From Acidobacteriota bacterium (GTDB taxonomy: Bacteria > Acidobacteriota > Terriglobia > Acidiferrales > UBA7541): a stretch of 64,000 nt of DNA. The notes under the pieces are model-generated. The model was given only the letters and a program-made list of their open reading frames with translations, ran no database searches and was not told the origin of the DNA. The translations under genes were made by a program, and so were the position numbers. Position 1 is the first letter of the stretch. Every line of letters begins with the position of its first letter. The stretch is from contig QHYK01000039.1 in NCBI GenBank assembly GCA_003224085.1, positions 62,001 through 126,000 of the forward strand, written 5' to 3'. Below are positions 17,405-25,445 of the stretch, piece by piece.

Positions 17405-18106
17405 TCAGTTCAATTCGCCGAGAATCTCTCGAAATTCGAAGACTCCTTGCTTGCCGGCGAGCCATCGCGCCGAGCGCAAGGCTCCCCGCGCAAAGCCTTC
17501 GCGGCTCCGCGCCGTGTGCCGCAGCGTGATGGTATCGGCGGCCGAATCAAAACCGATTTCATGTGTGCCGGGATGCGCGCCCGCGCGATTGGCTGTCAGC
17601 GTAAGCGTCCGGTTATAGCCGGACGCGCGGATTTCCTGCGCAAGCTTCTTGAGCGTTCCGGAAGGCGCATCCTTTTTCGCCGAGTGGTGAATCTCCCAGC
17701 CCCACGCCTCGTACTCTGGATACTTCGCCAAAAAGCACGCGGCGTGAGCTACCGCCTGAATAAACACGTTCACGCCAACGGAAAAATTCGGGCTGTAGAC
17801 AAGGCCGGTTCGCGCGGCAGCAACGGATTCGTGAATCGCAGGCAAATGCTCGTACCACCCCGTCGTTCCGCAGACGGTGTTTATACCAAGCGCCGCCAAT
17901 CGCCGCAAATTATCCGGCGCCGCTTCAGGCGTAGTGAATTCCACTGCCGCATCGATCCCGCGAAGGAATTCCGGCACGATTGCGCCATCACGCAGATTAT
18001 TTTCGCGCGTGAATTTTGCGCGCACGTCGAAGCCATACTCGCGCGCCAGTTCCGCGACCAGCCGCCCCATCTTTCCGCAACCGACAATGGCAAGCCCGAG
18101 GCTCAT
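17405..18106 (-). CDS. dapB: 4-hydroxy-tetrahydrodipicolinate reductase
   Basis: A 233-residue reductase, slightly shorter than E. coli DapB. It has the NAD(P)-binding motif AIVGCGKMGRLV, the TPEAA and VCGTTGW segments, the SPNFSVGVNVF motif, and the catalytic and substrate region EIHHSAKKDAPSGT with its paired His and Lys. It reduces the DapA product to tetrahydrodipicolinate. The ATG at 18106 overlaps the stop of the preceding M20 peptidase gene as ATGA, showing translational coupling. The longer frame upstream of this ATG is non-homologous shadow sequence. Confidence 0.94.
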   Translation of the reverse strand: MSLGLAIVGCGKMGRLVAELAREYGFDVRAKFTRENNLRDGAIVPEFLRGIDAAVEFTTPEAAPDNLRRLAALGINTVCGTTGWYEHLPAIHESVAAARTGLVYSPNFSVGVNVFIQAVAHAACFLAKYPEYEAWGWEIHHSAKKDAPSGTLKKLAQEIRASGYNRTLTLTANRAGAHPGTHEIGFDSAADTITLRHTARSREGFARGALRSARWLAGKQGVFEFREILGELN

Positions 18107-19125
18107 GCCGCGCTCCGCCCCGTGGCCAGCAACTGCGCGGTCATGCGCGTATAAATCTCTACCGCGTCGCACAATTCTTTCTTCGCAATGCGTTCTTCCG
18201 CGGTGTGCGCCACGTGAATGCTGCCCGGCCCAATGAGAAACGGCTCGCCCCACGCGCCGTTGAACGTGGGAATATCCGTCGTGAACGCGACCACGGTCGT
18301 CGGCAGCCCTTCGAATTTTCTCAACCGAATCGCGGGCGTATGCAGAACTTCGCGTGCTTCCGCGCGCCCGGCCGTCGCCGCAGCGACCGCTTGCCTCAAT
18401 GCCGTTGGATCGCCCACAGTCCGGAACATGACCTCGGCTTCTGCATGGTCTGCCACTACGTTCGGAGCGCGGCCGCCAATGATCGTGCCAATGTTCAACG
18501 TGCTGCGGCCGAGCAAGGGATCTTCCGGCAGTGTAATTTGCCGAATCTCCTGAAGAACATCGAGCAGCGTGTGGATTGCCGAATGCCCCAGTTCGGGATA
18601 CGCCGAATGCGCCAGCTTGCCCCGCGTGGTGATTTCGTAGCGCAACGCGCCTTTCGATCCGAGCGCGAGTTGGTTCTCCGTCGGCTCGCCGTTGATGAGA
18701 AAACGCGAACCGCGCGGCTGCACCGCGGCCACTTTGGCCCCAGCGCTATTGCGCTCTTCTCCAACCACAAACAGCAAGCCGAAATTGCGCGTGCCGCCCG
18801 CGAGCAGCTTTTCTGCGGCAGAAACCATGGCCGCGATGATGCCCTTGGCGTCGCAAGCCCCTCGCCCAAAAATGAATTGCTCGTCTTCGCTGGAGCCGAA
18901 ATACGGCGGAACCGTATCCATGTGCGTCGAAAGCGTGACCACTGGCTGGCCCCAAAAGGCAAAAAGATTGTCGCGATTCTGCTCGGCGGACATGCGCTGG
19001 ATCTGCCCGCCGCTGCGCGCTGTCAGCGCCGACAAATGCGCGAAAAGGTAGTCGCCCACGTTTTTCTCACGGTTCGTTGTGGACTCGATGTCCACAAGCG
19101 CGCGCGTCAATTCGAAAAGCTGCAT
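18103..19125 (-). CDS. M20 peptidase, probable succinyl-diaminopimelate desuccinylase (DapE-like)
   Basis: A 340-residue zinc-dependent M20 hydrolase. Metal-site motifs are THMDTVPPY (first ligand His with Asp), GRGACDAKG (bridging Asp) and VGEERNSAGA (catalytic Glu plus ligand). The late ligand region is GPGSIHVAHTAEERI. Since it heads the operon with dapB, dapA and dapD, removal of succinate from N-succinyl-diaminopimelate is the likely reaction. ArgE- or LysK-type deacylation cannot be excluded from sequence. ATG at 19125 (MQLFELTRALVDIEST) gives the family N-terminus; the longer upstream frame looks non-coding. Confidence 0.85.
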   Translation of the reverse strand: MQLFELTRALVDIESTTNREKNVGDYLFAHLSALTARSGGQIQRMSAEQNRDNLFAFWGQPVVTLSTHMDTVPPYFGSSEDEQFIFGRGACDAKGIIAAMVSAAEKLLAGGTRNFGLLFVVGEERNSAGAKVAAVQPRGSRFLINGEPTENQLALGSKGALRYEITTRGKLAHSAYPELGHSAIHTLLDVLQEIRQITLPEDPLLGRSTLNIGTIIGGRAPNVVADHAEAEVMFRTVGDPTALRQAVAAATAGRAEAREVLHTPAIRLRKFEGLPTTVVAFTTDIPTFNGAWGEPFLIGPGSIHVAHTAEERIAKKELCDAVEIYTRMTAQLLATGRSAA

Positions 19126-19508
19126 TCTCGTTTTCTCTGCCTGCTTTTTCTGCCCGTTTTTTTCGAGGAAGCGAAACGAAAGGAAGGAACCGCGAAGATA
19201 GCTCGGGGCTGCCGCCTCCCGATAGCGCTTCATCCGCTTTATAACGGACGACAGTGGACAGGCCTTAGACCTGCCCCCCAACCACGCGCCTCTCGCTCTC
19301 GCGTCGGTTTCGGCGGATAACTCAAACGAACAAGTCGCCCTCGACCTCATCGGTCGAAGAGGGCCCCTTTCGCTCAGGCGTCCGAAGCGGATCGGAACAG
19401 CGCGCCCGGCTACTCATGGCCTCCGCACCTCTACCAAGAAAATCCAGTCTAGGACAATGCGGTGGAAAATGCCAACAAAATATCAGATTTTCCAAATTGG
19501 AAAAATTG
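19126..19508. other. Intergenic region between MBL hydrolase and the dap operon
   Basis: 383 bp with no gene I can support. It should carry the dap operon promoter on the minus strand. Frames crossing it on both strands have no recognisable protein features. Confidence 0.5.
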
Positions 19509-20333
19509 CTAGAGTTCCAGCGGCTTAAGCGGCTTGTCCTGCAAGGCAACCAGAAGCTGGCCCGTAAACGGGCATTCCGCCGGCCGCCGGCCCAACGCTT
19601 CCTGGGCGCAAATTTCCGCCGTAAAAGGATTGTTGTTCTCTTCCGAAAGATGCGCGAGCACCAGGTAGCGTGCGGCGGCGTCAAAGCCGTCCGGGTCGGC
19701 AAGATATTCGCTCACCGCATGATTCGAAAGATGCCCGGTGCGGCTCAGGATGCGCTGCTTGACCACCCACGGATACGGACCGACCTTCAGCATTTCCAGA
19801 TCGTGATTCGATTCCAGGATCAGGCAGTCCGCGCCGCGCAGGTGCACTTTCACAAGCTCGGGCATGTAACCAAGATCCGTCACCAGCGCCACTTTCGTGC
19901 CGTTCGTTCGAAACGTGAAGCCGATGGGATCAGCCGCATCATGCGGAATGGCAAAAGCGTGTACCTCAATGTCGCCCAGCGCGAAATGCTGCCCCGCATG
20001 AATCCCCTCCACGCCGCGCAGGCGCTTAGTAAACGTCTCGGGAAGGATCCGCTGCATGGCGTCCATGGTCGGCTCGGTCACGTACAGAGGCGCCTTCCAC
20101 AGGCCCAGCATTTGCGGCAATCCGTTGCAATGATCGGTATGTTCGTGGGTGATCAGGATGCCGTCGATTTTTTTGACGTCACTTTCAACGGCCGCGAGCC
20201 TCGCCAGCGTCTCGCGCTTGCCGAGCCCGGCATCCACAAGGAGGCGGGTGCGCTCCGTCTCGAGCAAGGTGATATTGCCCGAGCTGCCGGACGCCAGAAT
20301 GGACACCCGCAAGCCGATCGTGTGGCTCCTCAA
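19509..20333 (-). CDS. MBL-fold metallo-hydrolase (YycJ/WalJ-like)
   Basis: A 274-residue metallo-beta-lactamase-fold enzyme. VSILASGSSGNITLLET at the N-terminus and ILITHEHTDHCNGLP (the HxHxDH zinc motif) are typical of the YycJ/WalJ subfamily of putative nucleases or phosphodiesterases. Later ligand segments are AIPHDAADPIGF, LILESNHD and YLVLAHLSEENNNP. The start is TTG at 20333 by extent. A GTG at 20306, immediately before the conserved N-terminus, is a reasonable alternative. Substrate unknown. Confidence 0.85.
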   Translation of the reverse strand: MRSHTIGLRVSILASGSSGNITLLETERTRLLVDAGLGKRETLARLAAVESDVKKIDGILITHEHTDHCNGLPQMLGLWKAPLYVTEPTMDAMQRILPETFTKRLRGVEGIHAGQHFALGDIEVHAFAIPHDAADPIGFTFRTNGTKVALVTDLGYMPELVKVHLRGADCLILESNHDLEMLKVGPYPWVVKQRILSRTGHLSNHAVSEYLADPDGFDAAARYLVLAHLSEENNNPFTAEICAQEALGRRPAECPFTGQLLVALQDKPLKPLEL

Positions 20334-20656
20334 ATCAACAGCTTCAACCTCAAGCCCTACCGCCCCATCGGGGTCAGCTCAGCTTGAGCGCAGCTCAAAA
20401 CAAATTTTCAGAATCATGGCAGAGCGTCGAGGTCTCGTCAACAGGAGTCCTTCTTAAGTTTGCACAACCATGTCGGCGAAATCCCCAACTCAGCTTCACC
20501 CACCGATGTCACGGCTCTTGCCGAAACCTGCCGTCACGAGCGTTCCCGCTGTCAGCCGCGTGAAACAGCCTTCCTGCGCGGTTCGAACAGCCAGAGCAGC
20601 TCACCTCAGGTGGAAGCGGCGAGGAACGCGACAATGGTATACTCGCGCCGCAAAAC
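20334..20656. other. Divergent intergenic region with a small palindrome
   Basis: 323 bp between the MBL hydrolase and the transhydrogenase-like gene, without a supportable gene. It contains the palindrome TTGAGCGCAGCTCAA (20384-20398), a possible regulatory site of unknown owner. Confidence 0.4.
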
Positions 20657-22039
20657 ATGGAAAAGTACGAGCTGATTGTCGTTGGTTCCGGCCCCGCCGG
20701 GCAGCGCGCCGCCATCCAAGCCGCAAAATTCGGCAAGCGCGCCGCTCTTATCGAGAAGCTCGAAGTTGTCGGCGGCACCGCAATTAATACTGGCACGATC
20801 CCCAGCAAAACCATCCGCGAAGCCGTGCTTCATCTTTCCGGATACCAATACCAGAGCATTTACGGCCTCAACTACCGCGTGAAGGATCCCATCACCATGG
20901 CGGACCTTTCCTTCCGGGCCCTTAACGTCATCAAAACCGAAATCGACGTCATCTGCGCACAGCTTTCACGCAACGGGATCGACGTCACCACCGGAATCGC
21001 GAGCTTTCTCGATCCCCATCGCGTCCAGGTGACCAGTTCTCGCGGCCAGCTGGAATTCCAATCCGACCACATCATCCTCGCCACCGGCACCAAGCCCGCT
21101 GTCTCCCCGCTCGTTCCGTTCAACAACAAAACCATCATAAACAGCGACCAAATCCTCAGCATGCCGGAAATTCCCAAAGCCATGATCGTCGTTGGCGGCG
21201 GCGTGATTGGCGTCGAGTACACCTGCATGTTCGCGACGCTCGGCGTGCGCGTCACGCTCATCGAGAAACGCCCGCGCTTGCTCGAATTTGCCGACCAGGA
21301 AATGGTTGAGGCGCTTTGCTATCACCTGCGCGACCGCCGTGTCACGCTGCGCCTCAATGAAGAAGTCGAAAGCGTGGAAGAAACCGCGGATCACAATGTC
21401 GTTGCCAATCTGAAGAGCAAGAAAAAAATCACCGGCGAAGCGCTTCTCTACGCCGTGGGGCGCCAGGGCAATATTGATGAACTGAATCTCGCCGCCGCCG
21501 GCCTCGAAGCCGACGCGCGCGGCCGCATCCATGTCGACGAGCAGTACCGCACCAAGCAGTCACACATTTTCGCCGTCGGTGACCTCATCGGGTTTCCCAG
21601 CCTTGGCTCCGTCTCCATGGAACAGGGCCGCATCGCCGCCGCAAACGCGTTCGGCATGCCCGTTCACTCGAACCCGGCAACGTATCCTTACGGGATTTAC
21701 ACGATTCCCGAAATGTCCTTCATCGGCAGAACCGAGGAGCAGCTCACCGACCAGGGCGTCCCCTACGAAGTCGGCATGGCCTATTTCCGCGAAATTGCCC
21801 GCGGCCAGATTCGCGGCGATACGACCGGCCGGTTGAAATTGCTCTTCGATCCCACGTCCAAGGAATTGCTTGGCGTGCACATCATTGGTGAAGGCGCTTC
21901 GGAACTGCTGCACATCGGACAAGCGGTTTTCGCGCTCAAAGGCACGGTCGAATATTTCGTGGATACGGTTTTCAATTATCCGACGCTGGCGGAGTGCTAC
22001 AAAGCCGCCGCGTTCAATGGGCTCAACAAACTTAAGTAA
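20657..22039 (+). CDS. sthA: Soluble pyridine nucleotide transhydrogenase-like flavoprotein (SthA family)
   Basis: A 460-residue FAD flavoprotein of the class I disulfide-reductase superfamily. It has the FAD-binding GSGPAGQRAA at the N-terminus, the NAD(P)-binding GGGVIGVEYTCMFA near residue 180, IFAVGDLIG and the C-terminal dimer-interface domain. In place of the redox CxxxxC or single-Cys motif the segment reads GGTAINTGTIPSKT, so the active-site cysteines are absent, as expected for a transhydrogenase rather than a disulfide reductase. It should exchange reducing equivalents between NADPH and NAD+. It is 90 bases upstream of the ROK gene on the same strand. Confidence 0.88.
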   Translation: MEKYELIVVGSGPAGQRAAIQAAKFGKRAALIEKLEVVGGTAINTGTIPSKTIREAVLHLSGYQYQSIYGLNYRVKDPITMADLSFRALNVIKTEIDVICAQLSRNGIDVTTGIASFLDPHRVQVTSSRGQLEFQSDHIILATGTKPAVSPLVPFNNKTIINSDQILSMPEIPKAMIVVGGGVIGVEYTCMFATLGVRVTLIEKRPRLLEFADQEMVEALCYHLRDRRVTLRLNEEVESVEETADHNVVANLKSKKKITGEALLYAVGRQGNIDELNLAAAGLEADARGRIHVDEQYRTKQSHIFAVGDLIGFPSLGSVSMEQGRIAAANAFGMPVHSNPATYPYGIYTIPEMSFIGRTEEQLTDQGVPYEVGMAYFREIARGQIRGDTTGRLKLLFDPTSKELLGVHIIGEGASELLHIGQAVFALKGTVEYFVDTVFNYPTLAECYKAAAFNGLNKLK

Positions 22040-22129
22040 GCGATTCGGTGTTTTCATGAACTGACACGGCCAAAGAGGGAATGAGATGATTTCAGCAAAT
22101 TTACATGGCACGAGATGGGCGGGCGAGCG

Positions 22130-23020
22130 ATGAGCAGGACAGTCGGCGTTTTGGTGATGGAACATATCGCGGCGGGCTTGGTGGAAGGCGACAAAGTCCA
22201 CGGGCCGCTCAAAATTTTTCCGGAATCGCCACCGTCGCTCGATCCCCTGCAGTCCATGCCGTCTAGCGACATCGCCGAATCCATTCGCGCGCTTGTCGAA
22301 AAAGTGGCGGGCGCGGAAAAAATCGAAGCCGTGGGCATCGGCTTCCCCGGAATCATTCGCAACGGCGCCGTCGAGGAATCCCCCAACTTGCAGCAGGTGA
22401 AGGGTTTCGCCCTACAAGCCGCCCTTTCCGCGTCGCTCCAAGGCAAAGCCGCGGGCGTTCCCGTGCGCGTTTTTAACGACGCCGATGCCATGGCCGCGGG
22501 GATCGCCGCGACGCATGGAAAATTGCACCAGCTCACGCGCGTCTGGACGCTGGGCAACGGCATCGGCTTCGGCCGGTATCCCGCGAGCGAGGGCGTGTGG
22601 GAGGGCGGCCACACCGTGGTTACGCTGGACCCGAAAGAAGGCTTCTGTGGCTGCGGCGGCAAAGGGCACCTCGAAGGAATTCTCGGCCGCCGCTCGATGC
22701 GCATGCGATTCCTCGATCTCGAACCCGAAGAAGTGTTTGAGAACGCGGCCGCCGGCGACGCCCGCTGCTCGGAATTTGTGACGCTGTGCCATCGCGCGCT
22801 CGCCGCCGCCACCGCCAACAGCATCCACATGGAAGGCCCCGGCGTCTTCTTCATCACCGGCCTCGACACCAAGTTCATTGATATCGGCGTGCTGTCCCGC
22901 CTGGTGCACGAAATGGTGAAAATGAGCCCGCTCCAGGGCAGCCGCTTTCAAGTCATCCCGCCCACGGACGAAATGGGCATCATCGGCGCCGCGGTCAACG
23001 CCTCCCACGCCGTGAAATAA
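22130..23020 (+). CDS. ROK-family protein (sugar kinase-like)
   Basis: A 296-residue member of the ROK family. GIGFPGIIRNGAV near residue 75, the catalytic-type NDADAMAAGIAA segment and the zinc-binding pattern FCGCGGKGHLE near residue 172 are visible. The last position, normally Cys-x-Glu, is His-Leu-Glu here, so the zinc site differs from canonical C-x-C-G-x-x-G-C-x-E. The N-terminus is divergent (VGVLVMEHIAAGLVEGD) and lacks an obvious phosphate-1 DxGGT motif, so sugar kinase activity is uncertain. ATG at 22130 is favoured; ATG at 22115 is also possible. Confidence 0.75.
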   Translation: MSRTVGVLVMEHIAAGLVEGDKVHGPLKIFPESPPSLDPLQSMPSSDIAESIRALVEKVAGAEKIEAVGIGFPGIIRNGAVEESPNLQQVKGFALQAALSASLQGKAAGVPVRVFNDADAMAAGIAATHGKLHQLTRVWTLGNGIGFGRYPASEGVWEGGHTVVTLDPKEGFCGCGGKGHLEGILGRRSMRMRFLDLEPEEVFENAAAGDARCSEFVTLCHRALAAATANSIHMEGPGVFFITGLDTKFIDIGVLSRLVHEMVKMSPLQGSRFQVIPPTDEMGIIGAAVNASHAVK

Positions 23021-23071
23021 TCATCCGTTGATGGTGGATGGTCCGAACGAGCGCCTTGGAAGACAATTTGC

Positions 23072-23451
23072 ATGCTGATTCTGGGTCTAGCAGTGATTAG
23101 CGCGGTGACGCTCCGGGCCGATGACAAGCCGACCAGCCTGGCGGATGCGCGGGGCGAGAAGCTGGGCAAGGAGTTCATGGAAAGCACCTGGCGACCATGA
23201 AGCAATGCAAACCGAGTGCCGGAAACGATTTAGAAAGCTTCTGGATCCTCATGAAGCTCGATAAAGATGGCGCGGTGAAGGAAGTCTTGCTCCATCCCGC
23301 GTCCAAGATGGATACCTGCACACGCGAAACGCTGCTGGAGAGCGCGTTCTCACCGCCGCCCAAGCCCGCTTATGGGGTTAGCGTCTACATGAAAATTAAC
23401 TCATTGAGTCCAACTGCTGTCACAGTCCTGCTGTTCCAGTCGCTCCGCTGA
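23072..23451 (+). pseudogene. Small exported protein gene, apparently split by a frameshift
   Basis: The first frame (23072-23200) starts like a secreted protein (MLILGLAVISAVTLRADDKP) and stops at TGA in the overlap ATGA. The second frame (23197-23451) continues with SFWILMKLDKDGAVKEVLLH, DTCTRETLLESAF and PPPKPAYGVSVYMKI. This reads as the second half of one protein: a small family with a conserved Cys and a terminal PPP..Y segment. I interpret this as one gene broken near 23195. A real two-gene translational coupling is the alternative. No function assigned. Confidence 0.45.
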
Positions 23452-23456
23452 TGCGG

Positions 23457-23842
23457 CTACGAAGATGAGTGCTGCGAGACACTCCAAACGTTGCCGTCCG
23501 GATCTTTAAACCACGCAACCTTGTCCCCGTGTGGCATGGTCCAGATTCCCAGTTCACGATCCTGCACAAAGGGGTACTTTCCCGTAGCAACCCCCCGTTC
23601 GCACAACCATTTCAAGACTGCAGCGATGTCCGATACTTCCCAGCCTAAGATGGTTCCTTGGAGCGGAGCAAAGTTTGGCAATTTTTTTTTGCAATTTAAA
23701 TTGTATGCTTACCCCCGGTTACGACCAGGGCATATTGGTCCAGGCTTACAAACTCAAATCCAAGCTTGCCTCCCTAGAAGGCTCGCCCCCTGTCGTAATC
23801 CTCGGTTGGGACCAATCCCATGATCTTGCCCGAAGCTAGCAT
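23457..23842 (-). pseudogene. Decayed VOC-family (glyoxalase-like) gene
   Basis: Read on the minus strand from an ATG at 23842, the sequence gives MLASGKIMGLVPTEDYDRGR, then a TAG stop, then KLGFEFVSLDQYALVV. It then meets a TAA and an A-rich frame change near 23680-23692, and resumes with the intact end: FAPLQGTILGWEV, KYPFVQDRELGIW and VAWFKDPDGNVWSVSQH. Together these cover a whole ~125-residue VOC (glyoxalase/bleomycin resistance) protein, so it is a pseudogene with at least two stops and one shift. Only the C-terminal 74 residues remain as an open frame. Confidence 0.8.
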
Positions 23843-23879
23843 GGTGACCTCTTGCATTCTCTAAGGTTGGAGAAATACG

Positions 23880-24110
23880 ATTTCTCTCGCAATGGTGACA
23901 AGAAATGTCGCATGGGTGCCAAAGCATCCCTTCGGGCTTCCAATGGCCGCTTGCTCGCTCAGGTCGCCAGCATATCCGCGGATTTCGCCGACGGTCACGT
24001 CATCCCCGAGCATTCCCATCCTGAAGAGACCAGCTTTTGTTTGCTTCCCAAGGAGTCATGACCCTTCGCACCAGGCAAGAAATTTGGCCGCGCTCGATTT
24101 TTCCCGAGAT
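23880..24110 (+). pseudogene. Remnant of an AraC-type regulator N-terminal (cupin) domain
   Basis: One frame contains FADGHVIPEHSHPE, the metal-site-like opening of the AraC ligand-binding cupin. About 15 residues later another frame continues with GVMTLRTRQEIW, which matches the next strand of the same domain. The reading frame is lost between them, and no AraC helix-turn-helix follows. It is therefore a small degenerate fragment. Recognition rests on these two short motifs only. Confidence 0.45.
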
Positions 24111-24143
24111 CTAATTCTGTAACGGCAAACGTTTCAACGGTTT

Positions 24144-24190
24144 ATCATCCCATTCGGATGATAGTCAAACAGTACTAAATAAGTTTAGTA
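24144..24190. promoter_or_regulatory. Two adjacent palindromes in AT-rich DNA, possible operator region
   Basis: ATCATCC / GGATGAT (24144-24150 and 24156-24162, loop CATTC) is followed by TACTAAA / TTTAGTA (24173-24179 and 24184-24190, spacer TAAG). The second has the size and symmetry of a TetR/MarR-type operator. The AT content is clearly above that of the neighbours. No intact gene starts downstream before the minus-strand gene ending at 24454, so this may be the leftover control region of a lost gene. Confidence 0.4.
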
Positions 24191-24453
24191 AACTATGCTA
24201 CCCTCCTTGCTTGAAATGGACGCCCCCAACCCGCCCCCTTTACCCTGCGGAACTCGCAACACCAGCCGAAGGAACATTTCGGCAGCCTCCGAAAGAACTT
24301 CACCGCCTGGAATCGAATCACCTCGATGAATGGCGATACCAACAGACAGGTATATTGCCTCGGCTTAAGTCCTTTATTTGCCGCTCTTACAAAAACTGCC
24401 GGGGTGTACCCTGTTTCTTCCCAAAATGGACCTGATCTAAGTCGGCACAGCTG

Positions 24454-25407
24454 CTAGGCAATGCGGACGGAGGCACGGGGCGCTTTTTCGAGGGCTTGCC
24501 GGTCCCAGTGGGCCAACTCCGCGCCGGCTTCGTAAGTGGACTGACAGAAATCAAGAAGCGTGGCGCAGGGAGACGGGGAGAGGCGGACGTCGTCATACAT
24601 CAGGATGAACTCGCTGAGCTGCGGGTGGTACTTCGCGGCTGGCGGACGAACGCTTGCATCGCGGAAGCCCGGCGGCTCGGGAGCCAGGTAGGAATAGAAG
24701 GCGGGCGCGTCGATGCCGCTGCCGGGCCAAAAGCCGACGCTGCTGGCCTCGTGGGAATAAGCTTCTCGGGTAATGGAATCGGCGCCGGAGCGGTCGGGAG
24801 CCCGCCGGCCTGAGAAACGGGTAACAGCATGGTCGAAGCTGCCCCAGAAAAAGTGCACCGGGCTGGATTTGCCCAGGAAACGCGAGCGGAACTCCTGGAA
24901 AACGCGATCCACGGAGACGAGGATTTGCCAGAACCGGCGCACCGATTCGGGATCGTAAGAGGAGTGAACCCGGTCCTGGTCAAAGGGAATGGGATTGGGA
25001 ATTTCGACCGGCATTTTCCAAATGCGGACCTCGATGCCCGCCGAATGCAACATGCTCATAAAGGCCTGGTAAAAATCAGCCACGGACCGGGGGAAGAGCG
25101 GGAGCGACTTGACCCGGCCGTCGCTGAGTTGCAGCACCAGTTCGTGAGTGAGGAAATCGAAGCGCAGCTCGAAGGTGCGCTCGGCGTAATGAATCGCAGA
25201 TGTAGTAAGGCCTCGGGCAGACAAGTACAAAGGAACATTCCACCAGTGGTTCAGCCGGGGAGTGAGAGCGAGGCGAACCTTGCCGACAATCTGCGTCCAC
25301 ATGTGTAGCGTGGCGTAGGTGTCCTTCCAGGAGTCGAAGGGGAGAGGTGGCCAGCAGTCCGGCAGGTCGCTCATGGCCGTTCGGGGGGATTCGGTCGCGT
25401 CGTGCAT
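24454..25407 (-). CDS. DUF5996-family protein
   Basis: A 317-residue soluble protein of an uncharacterised family recognised by WPPLPFDSWKDTYATLHMW at the N-terminus, HWWNVPLYLSARGL, and the His/Trp-rich VHFFWGSFDHAVTRFSGRRA segment. The final third has PAFYSYLAPEPPGF and the acidic FILMYDDVR. ATG at 25407 is chosen because GGAG lies eight bases upstream; an in-frame ATG at 25374 would also give the core domain. It follows the M16 peptidase gene by 38 bases on the same strand, so the two are probably co-transcribed. Function unknown. Confidence 0.8.
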   Translation of the reverse strand: MHDATESPRTAMSDLPDCWPPLPFDSWKDTYATLHMWTQIVGKVRLALTPRLNHWWNVPLYLSARGLTTSAIHYAERTFELRFDFLTHELVLQLSDGRVKSLPLFPRSVADFYQAFMSMLHSAGIEVRIWKMPVEIPNPIPFDQDRVHSSYDPESVRRFWQILVSVDRVFQEFRSRFLGKSSPVHFFWGSFDHAVTRFSGRRAPDRSGADSITREAYSHEASSVGFWPGSGIDAPAFYSYLAPEPPGFRDASVRPPAAKYHPQLSEFILMYDDVRLSPSPCATLLDFCQSTYEAGAELAHWDRQALEKAPRASVRIA

Positions 25408-25445
25408 GTTGCGTGCTCCGGGGAAGCCGCGCGTGCCATTCAAGG

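Noticed and set aside
18016-19320. 434-codon plus-strand frame across dapB and the M20 gene
   Set aside because: Arg/Gln-rich composition without domain motifs; the minus strand encodes recognisable enzymes throughout.
24211-24435. Short frame after the AT-rich palindromes
   Set aside because: No convincing start, no conserved motif, and no continuation in any frame that resembles a known family.
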